64,000 nucleotides of DNA from Novosphingobium acidiphilum DSM 19966 (GTDB taxonomy: Bacteria > Pseudomonadota > Alphaproteobacteria > Sphingomonadales > Sphingomonadaceae): positions 1-64,000 of the forward strand of contig NZ_AUBA01000006.1 in the NCBI RefSeq assembly GCF_000429005.1, written 5' to 3'. Shown here piece after piece: positions 35,077-43,706 of the stretch (its first letter is position 1; every line of letters begins with the position of its first letter). A program made the translations under genes and the position numbers. The notes under the pieces were generated by a model. It was not told the origin of the DNA and made no database searches. It worked only from the letters and a program-made list of their open reading frames with translations.

Positions 35077-36158
35077 TCTATCTTGATTACCAGGCCACCA
35101 CGCCGCTGGCGCCCGAAGCGCGCGAAGCGATGCTGCCCTGGCTGGGCGGGCCCGACAGCCAGGGTTTCGCCAATCCGCACAGCCCGCATCGCGGCGGGCG
35201 CGCGGCGGCCGCCGCGATCGAGGTGGCGCGCGAACAGGTCGCAGCACTGCTGCCGCCGGGGGGGCGGGTGGTGTTCACCTCGGGCGCGACCGAGGCGCTG
35301 AACATGGCGCTGCGCGGCACCCACGCGCGGCGGCTGGCGGTGTCGGCCATCGAACATGCCGCGGTGTTGGATGTGGCGCGCGCACACGATCCGCACCTGA
35401 CCGTGCTGCCGGTGGATGGGCAGGGTCTGGTCGATGCCGCGGTGCCGCTCCCGCACGATGTCGGCCTGGTCGCGGTGATGCAGGTCAACAACGAGATCGG
35501 CACGGTGCAGCCGATCCCGGTGCTGGCCGCGCGCGCGCATGCCATGGGCGCGCTGATGCTGTGCGATGCGGTGCAGGGCGCGGGCAAGCTGGCGCCGCCC
35601 GCGGGCTGCGATCTGATCGCGATTTCGGCGCACAAGCTTTACGGGCCAAAGGGGATCGGTGCGCTGTGGGTGCGCGATGGCGTCGCGATCGATCCGCTGA
35701 TCCTGGGCGGCGGGCAGGAAGGCGGCTTGCGTGCGGGCACGCTCAGCCCCGCGCTGGTGGCCGGTTTCGGCGCGGCGGCTCGGCTGTGCACAACGCTGTG
35801 GGAAAGCGACGCGGCACATGTGGACAGGCTGTGGACAAGGGCACAGGCGCTGCTGGGTGGGTGGACGCTGAACGGCAGCGCAACGCACCGCTGGCGTGGC
35901 AATCTGAATGTGCGGCTGGACGGGCTCGATGCCGGGCGACTGTTGTCGGAATGCCGCAGTGTGGCAATTTCCGCGGGCTCTGCCTGCGCCAGCGGATCGG
36001 GCCGACCAAGCCATGTCTTGCGCGCGCTGGGACTTTCGGACAGTGTTGCAAAAACCGCGCTACGGATCGGTTTCGGGCGCTATACCAGGGACGAGGATAT
36101 CGACAGGGCAATCGCGGCAATTTGTGCCGCGGCACGGTCGCAGGGGTTGTCTGTGTAA
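35073..36158 (+). CDS. Cysteine desulfurase, second of tandem pair
   Basis: A 361-residue NifS/IscS-like cysteine desulfurase. LDYQATTPLAP opens the protein, H95 is in AIEHAAV, the PLP lysine is K188 (SAHKLYGPKGIGAL), and C305 is in AGSACASGS. ATG 35073 overlaps the previous stop (ATGA). With the adjacent ferredoxin it forms a small sulfur-mobilising unit, but scaffold genes (iscU or sufBCD) are not present. Confidence 0.9.
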   Translation: MIYLDYQATTPLAPEAREAMLPWLGGPDSQGFANPHSPHRGGRAAAAAIEVAREQVAALLPPGGRVVFTSGATEALNMALRGTHARRLAVSAIEHAAVLDVARAHDPHLTVLPVDGQGLVDAAVPLPHDVGLVAVMQVNNEIGTVQPIPVLAARAHAMGALMLCDAVQGAGKLAPPAGCDLIAISAHKLYGPKGIGALWVRDGVAIDPLILGGGQEGGLRAGTLSPALVAGFGAAARLCTTLWESDAAHVDRLWTRAQALLGGWTLNGSATHRWRGNLNVRLDGLDAGRLLSECRSVAISAGSACASGSGRPSHVLRALGLSDSVAKTALRIGFGRYTRDEDIDRAIAAICAAARSQGLSV

Positions 36159-36190
36159 CAACCCGGCGGGCGCGGGAGGAATTGCGAGCG

Positions 36191-36523
36191 ATGATCAGGG
36201 TCAACTTTGTCACCACCGACGGACAAAAGATCGTGGCCGAGGGCCAGCCGGGCCAACGCCTGCTGGAACTGGGCCAGGCCGCAGGCATGCCGCTGGAAGG
36301 CACGTGCGAGGGGCAGATGGCCTGTTCCACCTGCCACGTGGTGATCGGCGCCGACTGGTTCGACCGCCTGCCCGCCGCGGTAGAGGACGAAGAAGACATG
36401 CTTGACCTGGCCGCCGGGGTTACCCGCACCAGCCGCCTGTCGTGCCAGATCGTGCTGACCCGGGACCTTGACGGCCTGGACGTGCGCATCCCCGACGAAG
36501 CGCGCGACATGCAGGGGCGCTGA
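36191..36523 (+). CDS. fdx: 2Fe-2S ferredoxin, adrenodoxin type
   Basis: A 110-residue ferredoxin. Cluster ligands are C39, C45, C48 (CEGQMACSTC) and C85 (RLSCQIVL), the adrenodoxin/ISC-ferredoxin spacing. It carries electrons, plausibly for Fe-S assembly with the preceding desulfurases or for a cytochrome P450 or Rieske oxygenase. GGGAGGA precedes the ATG by ten bases, 32 bases after the desulfurase stop. Confidence 0.92.
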   Translation: MIRVNFVTTDGQKIVAEGQPGQRLLELGQAAGMPLEGTCEGQMACSTCHVVIGADWFDRLPAAVEDEEDMLDLAAGVTRTSRLSCQIVLTRDLDGLDVRIPDEARDMQGR

Positions 36524-36601
36524 GGTTTTCCCCGAAAAGCCGCGAAAATAGCCGATCACGCCGGTTGTCATCGCCGGGGCCGGTGGTAGGGTCCGGCCAC
36601 C

Positions 36602-38899
36602 ATGGCCAAGGATACCCCGACCCGGGACGAGCCCGATCCGTTTGATGCGATTGTCGATGCGCCGTTCGATGCGGCCCTGTCGGAACGCTATCTCGTCTAT
36701 GCATTGTCCACGATCACCGCGCGGTCGTTGCCCGATCTGCGCGACGGGCTGAAACCGGTGCACCGCCGCCTGTTGTGGGCGATGCGGCAGCTGAAGCTGA
36801 ACCCGACCGACGCGTTCAAGAAATCGGCGCGCGTGGTGGGTGATGTGATCGGCAAATATCACCCGCATGGCGATGCCAGCGTCTATGACGCGATGGTCCG
36901 CCTGGCGCAGGATTTTGCGCTGCGCTATCCGCTGGTCGAGGGCCAGGGCAATTTCGGCAATATCGATGGCGATAACGCGGCGGCCTATCGCTATACCGAA
37001 GCGCGGCTGACCGCGACGGCGGCCCGGCTGATGGCCGGGCTGGAAGAAGGCACCGTCGATTTCCACCCGACCTACAATGGCGAAGAGGAAGAGCCGGAAA
37101 TTTTTCCCGGCATGTTTCCCAATCTGCTGGCCAATGGCTCAACCGGCATCGCGGTGGGCATGGCGACCTCGATCCCCAGCCACAACGTGGCCGAAATCGT
37201 CGATGCCACGCTGCTGCTGATCGACAACCCGCATGTCGAACACGATGCGCTGATGCAGGTGTTCCACGGCCCTGACTTTGCGACCGGCGGTGTCGTGGTT
37301 GACAGCCCCGCGTCGATCAACGCCGCCTATGCCAGCGGCAAGGGCGCGATCCGCGTGCGCGGGCGGTTTTCGATCGGTCGCGATGATGCCGGCCAATGGG
37401 AAGACACCGGCATCGAAAAGCTGGGCGGGGGGCAGTGGCAGCTGGTCATTTCCGAAATCCCCTACATGGTGGCCAAGGGCAAACTGATCGAACAGATCGC
37501 CGCGCTGATCGCCGACAAGAAGCTGCCGATCCTGGAAGATGTGCGCGATGAATCCGACACCGCGATCCGCATCGTGCTGGTGCCCAAAAGCCGCAATGTC
37601 GATCCCGACCTGCTGAAGGAATCGCTCTATCGCCTGACCGATCTTGAATCGCGCTTCAGCCTCAATCTAAACGTGCTCGATGCGCGGCGCACGCCCGGCG
37701 TGCTGGGGCTGAAACTGCTGTTGCAGGAATGGGTGATCGCACAGATCGACATCCTGGTGCGGCGCGCGACGCACCGGCTGGACAAGATTGCCAACCGGCT
37801 GGAACTGGTGGGCGGGTACATCATCGCCTATCTCAATCTTGACCGGATTATCGAGATCATCCGCACCGAGGATGAACCAAAACCGATCATGATGGCCGAA
37901 TTCGCGTTGACCGACCGCCAGGCCGAAGCGATTCTCAACATGCGGCTGCGCAGTTTGCGCAAGCTTGAGGAAATGGAGCTGCGCCGCGAACAGGACGCGC
38001 TGCTGGCGGAACAGGACGATCTGAACAAATTGCTGGAAAGCCCGGCGCGCCAGCGCACGCGGCTGAAACGCGATCTGGTTGCGCTGCGCAAGGATTACGG
38101 CCCCGAAACCGTGCTCGGGCGACGTCGCACCACCATGGCCGAGGCCGCGCCGACGCGCGAATTCAACATGGATGCGATGATCGAGAAAGAGCCGGTGACG
38201 GTGATCGTGTCGCAACGCAGCTGGATCCGCGCGGCCAAAGGCCATGGGGCTCTGGACGGCGAATTCAAGTTCAAGGAGGGCGATGGCCCCGCCTTTGCCC
38301 TGCACGCGCAGACCACCGACAAGCTGCTGATCGCGCTCGACAACGGGCGATTCTATACGATCGGGGCGGACAAATTGCCCGGTGCGCGCGGGTTTGGCGA
38401 ACCGATCCGGACGATGCTGGATATCGATCCAGACGCGCAGATCGTGGCGGTGGTGCCATATCGCGTGGGCGGGCAATTGCTGCTGGCGGCGAACACCGGA
38501 CGTGGCTTTGCCGCACAGATGGACGAATTGCTGGCCGAAACGCGCAAGGGCCGCACGGTGGTTTCAACCAAGCCGGGCGTAAAGCTGACCGTGGTGCGCG
38601 AAATTGCCGCCGAACACGATCATGTCGCGGTAATCGGCGACAATCGCAAGCTGGTGGTGTTTGCGCTGAACGAAGTGCCTGTGCTGGCCCGGGGGCAGGG
38701 GGTGACACTGCAACGCTATCGCGACGGCGGCCTGGCCGATGCGGTGACCTTGCGGCTGGAAGACGGCCTGTCGTGGCCGATGGGTGGCGATACCGGCCGC
38801 ATCCGCACCGAAAAAGACCTGATGCCGTGGAAAGTTGCGCGCGGCGCGGCGGGACGCCTGCCCCCCAACGGCTTTCCGCGCGACAACAGTTTTGTCTGA
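36602..38899 (+). CDS. parC: DNA topoisomerase IV subunit A
   Basis: A type II topoisomerase cleavage subunit of 765 residues that decatenates chromosomes with ParE. The N-terminal domain contains RSLPDLRDGLKPVHRRLLWA, the QRDR GKYHPHGDASVYDAM and the active-site tyrosine region AAYRYTEARLT. A coiled tower and a shorter C-terminal beta-pinwheel follow, lacking the full GyrA-box, which supports ParC over GyrA. The position equal to E. coli Ser80 is alanine (A92), and Glu84 is replaced by aspartate (D96). Confidence 0.93.
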   Translation: MAKDTPTRDEPDPFDAIVDAPFDAALSERYLVYALSTITARSLPDLRDGLKPVHRRLLWAMRQLKLNPTDAFKKSARVVGDVIGKYHPHGDASVYDAMVRLAQDFALRYPLVEGQGNFGNIDGDNAAAYRYTEARLTATAARLMAGLEEGTVDFHPTYNGEEEEPEIFPGMFPNLLANGSTGIAVGMATSIPSHNVAEIVDATLLLIDNPHVEHDALMQVFHGPDFATGGVVVDSPASINAAYASGKGAIRVRGRFSIGRDDAGQWEDTGIEKLGGGQWQLVISEIPYMVAKGKLIEQIAALIADKKLPILEDVRDESDTAIRIVLVPKSRNVDPDLLKESLYRLTDLESRFSLNLNVLDARRTPGVLGLKLLLQEWVIAQIDILVRRATHRLDKIANRLELVGGYIIAYLNLDRIIEIIRTEDEPKPIMMAEFALTDRQAEAILNMRLRSLRKLEEMELRREQDALLAEQDDLNKLLESPARQRTRLKRDLVALRKDYGPETVLGRRRTTMAEAAPTREFNMDAMIEKEPVTVIVSQRSWIRAAKGHGALDGEFKFKEGDGPAFALHAQTTDKLLIALDNGRFYTIGADKLPGARGFGEPIRTMLDIDPDAQIVAVVPYRVGGQLLLAANTGRGFAAQMDELLAETRKGRTVVSTKPGVKLTVVREIAAEHDHVAVIGDNRKLVVFALNEVPVLARGQGVTLQRYRDGGLADAVTLRLEDGLSWPMGGDTGRIRTEKDLMPWKVARGAAGRLPPNGFPRDNSFV

Positions 38900-38922
38900 A
38901 CCTCGGTGCTGAAACCGGGTTT

Positions 38923-38954
38923 TACCGTTGCGCCCGGCGATGGGCGCAACGGTA
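38923..38954. terminator. Hairpin between parC and convergent gene
   Basis: A perfect 13-base stem (TACCGTTGCGCCC / GGGCGCAACGGTA) with a six-base loop lies 23 bases after the parC stop. It has no clear U-tract on either strand, so it probably acts bidirectionally between the two convergent genes. Confidence 0.6.
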
Positions 38955-38966
38955 CCATGCGGCCGA

Positions 38967-39467
38967 TCAGTAGTGCCAGCGTTGGCGCACCATCACGAGG
39001 GCCCGGCTGGCGGCGCTGATGTGGTGGATCGCCCGATTGCGCATGTCGCGCGCTGCGGGGTTGGATTCGGGCGTGCTGATTTCGTGCAACGCGTTGCGCA
39101 GAAGATCTTCCGTTTGCGCCACACGGCCGCGATGATCACCAAAGGAAAAGCCCGGTGGTGTGTCATAAAGGCTGTGCCCATCGCTGATGTTGGCACTGGC
39201 AAGTTCCTGATATGCGGCTTGAATTTCGTTCATTGCGCGCGTTTCCTCGTTCGCCTGAACCGGATCGTTGGGTTCGCGGTGCTGGATCAGTTGAAACCCG
39301 GTGCGCAAATCCGACAACGCCTGCACGTATTCGGGATGGCTGTTCCAAGGGTGTTCCATCCGACGATCACGATCATCGCGATGATCCCACTGTTGCGCCT
39401 GCGCCGCGATCGGCAGAACAAGCGCCCCCATCATGCCAATCAGCGCAATTCCGGTTTTGAAAGTCAT
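38967..39467 (-). CDS. Secreted hypothetical protein
   Basis: A 166-residue exported protein. A signal peptide (TGIALIGMMGALVLPIAAQAQ) is followed by an acidic/His-rich helical region (WDHRDDRDRRMEHPW). A predominantly helical remainder ends in RALVMVRQRWHY. No family was recognised; a periplasmic location is likely. ATG 39467 is supported by AAGGA upstream. It is convergent with parC. Confidence 0.7.
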   Translation of the reverse strand: MTFKTGIALIGMMGALVLPIAAQAQQWDHRDDRDRRMEHPWNSHPEYVQALSDLRTGFQLIQHREPNDPVQANEETRAMNEIQAAYQELASANISDGHSLYDTPPGFSFGDHRGRVAQTEDLLRNALHEISTPESNPAARDMRNRAIHHISAASRALVMVRQRWHY

Positions 39468-39788
39468 GGCTTTGTTTCCTTCTGTCCCAAACATTCGGCT
39501 GCAATCGCCCGGCAGATCGCGCGATTGCCTTCGATCCCCTACGTATAGGTACCGATGGCAATGTGACGGCGCAATTAACGGTTTTTAAGATTTGTGTTCA
39601 GCCGGCCGATCGTGACGCCGGACTGATGCTGCGCACCAGGCCTTGCATGGCACCGGTTGCGATTGCTGCGATCGGGCGCGCAAAAGGGCGCTAGCCGCCA
39701 GGGGCCGCGCGGCAGCCCGCCCAGCTTATGTTGCGTTGTATTGCGTGACTTGCGATGGCCGACGCTTAACGCGCCGGCCATGCGGGTG
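39468..39788. other. Intergenic region without recognised genes
   Basis: 321 bases between the secreted protein's start and the peptidase stop. It must hold the promoter of the secreted protein; an AT-rich TTAACGGTTTTTAAGATTTG stretch lies near 39576-39595. Open frames here lack ribosome sites and coding bias and were not accepted. Confidence 0.4.
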
Positions 39789-41201
39789 TCAGGGCTTTGG
39801 CGCCATCAGGTTTTCGGGCGCGTCGGCCAGGATCGCCAGCGCCGTGGTCCAGGCGGCCACGTTCTGGCGCAGCTGTTCGGGATCGATCCGGTCAAGCGTG
39901 TCTTCCGGCGTATGGTGCCAGTCGAAATAGCGCAGCGCCGACTGGTTGAGGTCGATACCTGAAACCCCCAGCGCCAGCATCGGTTCGACATCGGTGCCGC
40001 CGTCGACCAGCTTGCTGCCATGTACCACGCCCAGCGGCCCGAGCGCCGCGGTCAGCCGCGTCACCACAGCACCTGCGCCTTGCGGCAGAGCGGTGCCAAA
40101 GCGCCAGACGCGGTCTGCGCCCAGATCGCTTTCGGCGGCCAGTGCATGGGGTTCCTGGGCGTGGGCCCTGGCATAGGCCTGACCGCCAAAGCCGCCGGTT
40201 TCCTCGTCACCAAACCACACCACGCGGATCGTGCGGCGGTGCGCACCGCTTGACTGCAGCAGATGCGCGGCCGCAGCGGTGATCGCAACGCCCGCGCCAT
40301 CGTCGATCGCACCGGTGCCAAGATCCCAGCTGTCGAGGTGCCCGCCGATCAGGATCACGCCCGCGGCCGGATCGGTGCCCGGCACTTCGGCCACGACATT
40401 GCCTGACGGGCGCATGCCGATCTGGTGGTCGTCGAGTTCCAGGTGCAGCATGACCCTACCGCCCAGCCTGACCATGCGTTCCAGATTTTCGGCATCCGAC
40501 ACCGACAGTGCGGCGGCTGGGATAGGGCTGACCCCCTGGGCAAAATCGGTAACGCCGGTGTGTGGCGCGCGGGTGTGATCGGTGCCGATCGAACGAATCA
40601 CGATCGCTGCGGCGCCGCGCCGTGCCGCCTCGCTTGGCCCCAGAAAGCGCGCGCGGCCTTCGCTGCCATAGCTCGATCCGTCCTGCGTCGGCTGCATCGC
40701 GTTCGACACAAACGCGATCTTGCCGGTCAGGCTGCCCGGCGGTGCCAGCAGCAGATCGTTGAAGCTGGCGAAATAGGCCACCGGCAACGTCAGGCCGCCT
40801 GTGGGCGTGGGGGCCGAATTGCCAAGGCCGGCTGCGTGCAGCGGCTGCATGAACGGCGCGACAATGGCCGCGCTTTCGTGGCCGCGCTGCCAGGTCGGCA
40901 CGTCATAGGGTTCGATATGGACATTGGCAAAGCCCAGCGCCTTGAGTTTGGCAATGGCCCACTGGCGCGCGCGGCCTTCGGCTTCGCTGCCATCGGGGCG
41001 CGGACCGACTTCGGTGGTCAGGCTGGTGACGATGGCCAACGCCGTGTCATCGCGCAGCGCCTTGTCGCGCAGGGCGGCGATTGCAGGATCAACCGCGGCG
41101 GGTGTTTCGGCACTGCGGCGGGGCATCGGCAAGGGGGCGGTTTGGGCCAGCGCGGTCCCGCCAAGCAGACAGGCGACAAGCGCCAAACCAATGCATTTCA
41201 T
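39789..41201 (-). CDS. Secreted M28-family zinc peptidase
   Basis: A 470-residue exopeptidase. The signal peptide is MKCIGLALVACLLGGTALAQ. A PA-domain-like insert (about 140-260) precedes the catalytic core: GGHLDSWDLG (H, D), AIDDGAG (D), WFGDEETG (catalytic E and metal E), ESDLGA and DWHHTPEDT (last histidine ligand). This is the co-catalytic zinc set of aminopeptidases such as those of Vibrio and Streptomyces and of carboxypeptidase Q. AGGGA precedes the ATG. It is divergent from pit. Confidence 0.88.
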   Translation of the reverse strand: MKCIGLALVACLLGGTALAQTAPLPMPRRSAETPAAVDPAIAALRDKALRDDTALAIVTSLTTEVGPRPDGSEAEGRARQWAIAKLKALGFANVHIEPYDVPTWQRGHESAAIVAPFMQPLHAAGLGNSAPTPTGGLTLPVAYFASFNDLLLAPPGSLTGKIAFVSNAMQPTQDGSSYGSEGRARFLGPSEAARRGAAAIVIRSIGTDHTRAPHTGVTDFAQGVSPIPAAALSVSDAENLERMVRLGGRVMLHLELDDHQIGMRPSGNVVAEVPGTDPAAGVILIGGHLDSWDLGTGAIDDGAGVAITAAAAHLLQSSGAHRRTIRVVWFGDEETGGFGGQAYARAHAQEPHALAAESDLGADRVWRFGTALPQGAGAVVTRLTAALGPLGVVHGSKLVDGGTDVEPMLALGVSGIDLNQSALRYFDWHHTPEDTLDRIDPEQLRQNVAAWTTALAILADAPENLMAPKP

Positions 41202-41318
41202 GCGAAAAATCCCTGTTGCAACGATGCTTTGCCTGCTTCTAGGCGTCTCGATACGCAGATCGCAAACGGTTTTGCGGCAATGGCGCGGTTTGCCCGATCG
41301 AATCGTTTCCTGTCGGTG

Positions 41319-41336
41319 CCGTCACACAAGAGTCAC
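41319..41336 (+). promoter_or_regulatory. Possible Pho box upstream of pit
   Basis: CCGTCAC, four bases, then GAGTCAC form two seven-base direct repeats with 11-base periodicity, similar to the PhoB consensus CTGTCAT-N4-CTGTCAT. The element lies about 50 bases before the transporter start. A TTATGC -10-like hexamer lies 17 bases further on. Confidence 0.45.
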
Positions 41337-41386
41337 ACACACAGGGCAATCCCTTATGCACACACTTGTGCTGGGAACCTGCCGCC

Positions 41387-43009
41387 ATGAACGCCACGCT
41401 TGTTGCAACGGACAGACCGCGCCCCAATCTTGACGCAGGGCTTGGTGATATCGGTCTATACGGCTTTCTGGCCGTGATGGTCGCAGCACTCGGCTTTGTC
41501 GGCTACAGCGTCTATTCCGACGCGGTCGCCTCGGGCGCGCAGGCGATCACGTTCCTGCCGTTCCTGTTGCTGTTCGTTGCGCTGCTGATCGCGCTGGGCT
41601 TTGAATTCGTGAACGGGTTCCATGACACTGCCAACGCAGTGGCGACAGTGATCTACACCCATTCGCTGCCCGCGCATGTGGCGGTGGTATGGTCCGGGTT
41701 CTTCAATTTCCTGGGCGTGATGGTCTCCAGCGGTGCGGTGGCGTTCACGATCGTTTCGCTGTTGCCGGTGGAACTGATCCTGCAGGTTGGCAGCCAGGCC
41801 GGGTTTGCCATGGTGTTCGCGCTGTTGATCGCGGCGATCATCTGGAACCTGGGCACCTGGTATCTGGGCCTGCCGTCCTCGTCATCGCATACTCTGATCG
41901 GTTCGATCATCGGGGTGGGTGTGGCCAATGCGCTGATGCATGGGCGTGCCGGCACCGCCGGGGTCGATTGGGAACAGGCGACGAAGATCGGCTATTCGCT
42001 GTTGCTTTCGCCGCTGATCGGGTTTGGCGCGGCGTTGCTGCTGATCATTGCGGTCAAGGCGCTGGTCCGGGTGGACTCGTTGTACAAGGAACCGGTGGGC
42101 GATACCCCGCCGCCGATCTGGATCCGTGGCCTGCTGGTGCTGACCTGCACCGGGGTGTCGTTTGCGCACGGGTCGAACGACGGGCAAAAGGGCATGGGCC
42201 TGATCATGCTGATCCTGATCGGGATCGTGCCCACCGCCTATGCGTTGAACCGCGCGGTGCCCGCATCCTACGAAGCGCAATTTCATGCGGCATCGGTGTC
42301 TGCAGAGGCGGTGTTCGTCGCCCACGCCGCACCCAATGGCGGCACGCCGGCCTCGCCCATGACGGTCGACGCGGCCCGCGCCGAAATCACCCACTATATC
42401 GCCGAGCACAAGTTCAGCCCGGCAACACTGGGCGCGCTCGGCGTGCTGTCGAACGACATCGACCAGCAGGTGGCAAGCTATGGCTCGCTCAGCAAAGTGC
42501 CTGCGGCGATCACCCGCAACATCCGCAATGACATGTATCTGTCGTCATCGGCGATGAAGCGTCTGGCCAAGGACAAGGCGGTCACGCTGTCAGCCACCGA
42601 GGGCAAGGCGCTCGACACATACAAGAAAAGCCTCGACCAGGCGACGCAGTTCATCCCGACCTGGGTCAAAGTGGCGGTGGCGATCGCGCTGGGCCTGGGC
42701 ACGATGATCGGTTGGAAACGCATCGTTGTCACCGTTGGAGAAAAGATCGGCAAAAGCCATCTGACATATGCGCAAGGCGCGGTTGCCGAACTGGTGACGA
42801 TGGTCACGATCAGCGCGGCCGACAATTTCGGCCTGCCGGTTTCGACAACGCATGTGCTGTCATCGGGCGTGGCGGGCGCGATGGCGGGCAACGGGTCGGG
42901 GCTGCAATGGGGCACGTTGCGCAATCTGGCGATTGCCTGGGTGCTGACCCTGCCGGTGTCGATCCTGCTGTCGGGCGTGCTCTACGTGGTGCTTAGCAAG
43001 GTGATCTGA
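41387..43009 (+). CDS. pit: Low-affinity inorganic phosphate transporter (Pit family)
   Basis: An integral inner-membrane Pi:cation symporter of 540 residues. The two inverted Pit signatures are visible: FEFVNGFHDTANAVATVIYT in the first half and FAHGSNDGQKGMGLIML in the second, plus GLPSSSSHTLIGSIIG and GLPVSTTHVLSSGVAG. About ten transmembrane helices flank a long hydrophilic loop (about 290-425). Its stop touches the convergent piuC stop with no spacer. A Pho-box-like element upstream suggests phosphate control. Confidence 0.93.
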   Translation: MNATLVATDRPRPNLDAGLGDIGLYGFLAVMVAALGFVGYSVYSDAVASGAQAITFLPFLLLFVALLIALGFEFVNGFHDTANAVATVIYTHSLPAHVAVVWSGFFNFLGVMVSSGAVAFTIVSLLPVELILQVGSQAGFAMVFALLIAAIIWNLGTWYLGLPSSSSHTLIGSIIGVGVANALMHGRAGTAGVDWEQATKIGYSLLLSPLIGFGAALLLIIAVKALVRVDSLYKEPVGDTPPPIWIRGLLVLTCTGVSFAHGSNDGQKGMGLIMLILIGIVPTAYALNRAVPASYEAQFHAASVSAEAVFVAHAAPNGGTPASPMTVDAARAEITHYIAEHKFSPATLGALGVLSNDIDQQVASYGSLSKVPAAITRNIRNDMYLSSSAMKRLAKDKAVTLSATEGKALDTYKKSLDQATQFIPTWVKVAVAIALGLGTMIGWKRIVVTVGEKIGKSHLTYAQGAVAELVTMVTISAADNFGLPVSTTHVLSSGVAGAMAGNGSGLQWGTLRNLAIAWVLTLPVSILLSGVLYVVLSKVI

Positions 43010-43693
43010 TCACACCTGCGCCCACATCCGCAGCAGGTTGTGATAGCATCCGACCAGCGCCGTGCGCGCCGCGTCATCGCCACCGGTTTCGTTCAGGCGC
43101 TGGATCGCGCTGTCGAGATCGAACGCCAGTTCGCGCTGCGCATCGTCGCGGATCATCGATTGCACCCAGAAAAACGCGGCCAGCCTTGTGCCGCGGGTAA
43201 CCGGGGTGACCTGATGCAGGCTGGTTGCGGGGTACAGCACCATGTCGCCCGCGGCCAGCTTGACCCCGTGCGTGGCAAAGCTGTCGATCACCTGCAATTC
43301 GCCACCGTCATAATCGGAAGGGTCGGACAGGAACAGCGTGGCCGACAGGTCGGTGCGCAGCTGCGCACCCGTCTGCGGGTTCAAACGGACCGCACCATCG
43401 ACATGCGCGCCAAAGGTTTCACCCACGCCATACCGGTTGAACATCGGCGGATAGACCGCGCGGGGCAATGCTGCACTGATAAAGGTCGGGTGGGTTTCGA
43501 GTGCGGCGAGCACGACCCGCTGTGCCGCGCGCGCTGCGGGGGCCTGTTCATCCAGCTGATGGTTGCGTTTCACCGGCGCACCCTGCCAGCCGGCGGTCGC
43601 CAATCCGTCGACCCAGCCGGTTTCGGGTTCGATCAGGCCGCGCACTTGCGCCAGTTTTTCCCCAGTCAGCAAGGCGGGTATCCTGAGCATCAT
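43010..43693 (-). CDS. piuC: PKHD-type Fe(II)/2-oxoglutarate hydroxylase (PiuC/YbiX)
   Basis: A 227-residue dioxygenase. The iron triad is H97 and D99 (FGAHVDGAV) plus H160 (TSLHQVTP), with 2-oxoglutarate-binding R170. ATG 43693 has AAAGGA eight bases upstream. It follows the TonB siderophore receptor after 13 bases, reproducing the fiu-ybiX / piuA-piuC pairing of enterobacteria and pseudomonads. Its exact substrate in iron uptake is not established. Confidence 0.93.
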   Translation of the reverse strand: MMLRIPALLTGEKLAQVRGLIEPETGWVDGLATAGWQGAPVKRNHQLDEQAPAARAAQRVVLAALETHPTFISAALPRAVYPPMFNRYGVGETFGAHVDGAVRLNPQTGAQLRTDLSATLFLSDPSDYDGGELQVIDSFATHGVKLAAGDMVLYPATSLHQVTPVTRGTRLAAFFWVQSMIRDDAQRELAFDLDSAIQRLNETGGDDAARTALVGCYHNLLRMWAQV

Positions 43694-43706
43694 CGCGCGC
43701 GTCCTT

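Noticed and set aside
39575..39962. Several frames of 68-101 residues in the gap before the M28 peptidase
   Set aside because: Mutually overlapping, Arg/Cys-rich, without ribosome sites; taken as non-coding.
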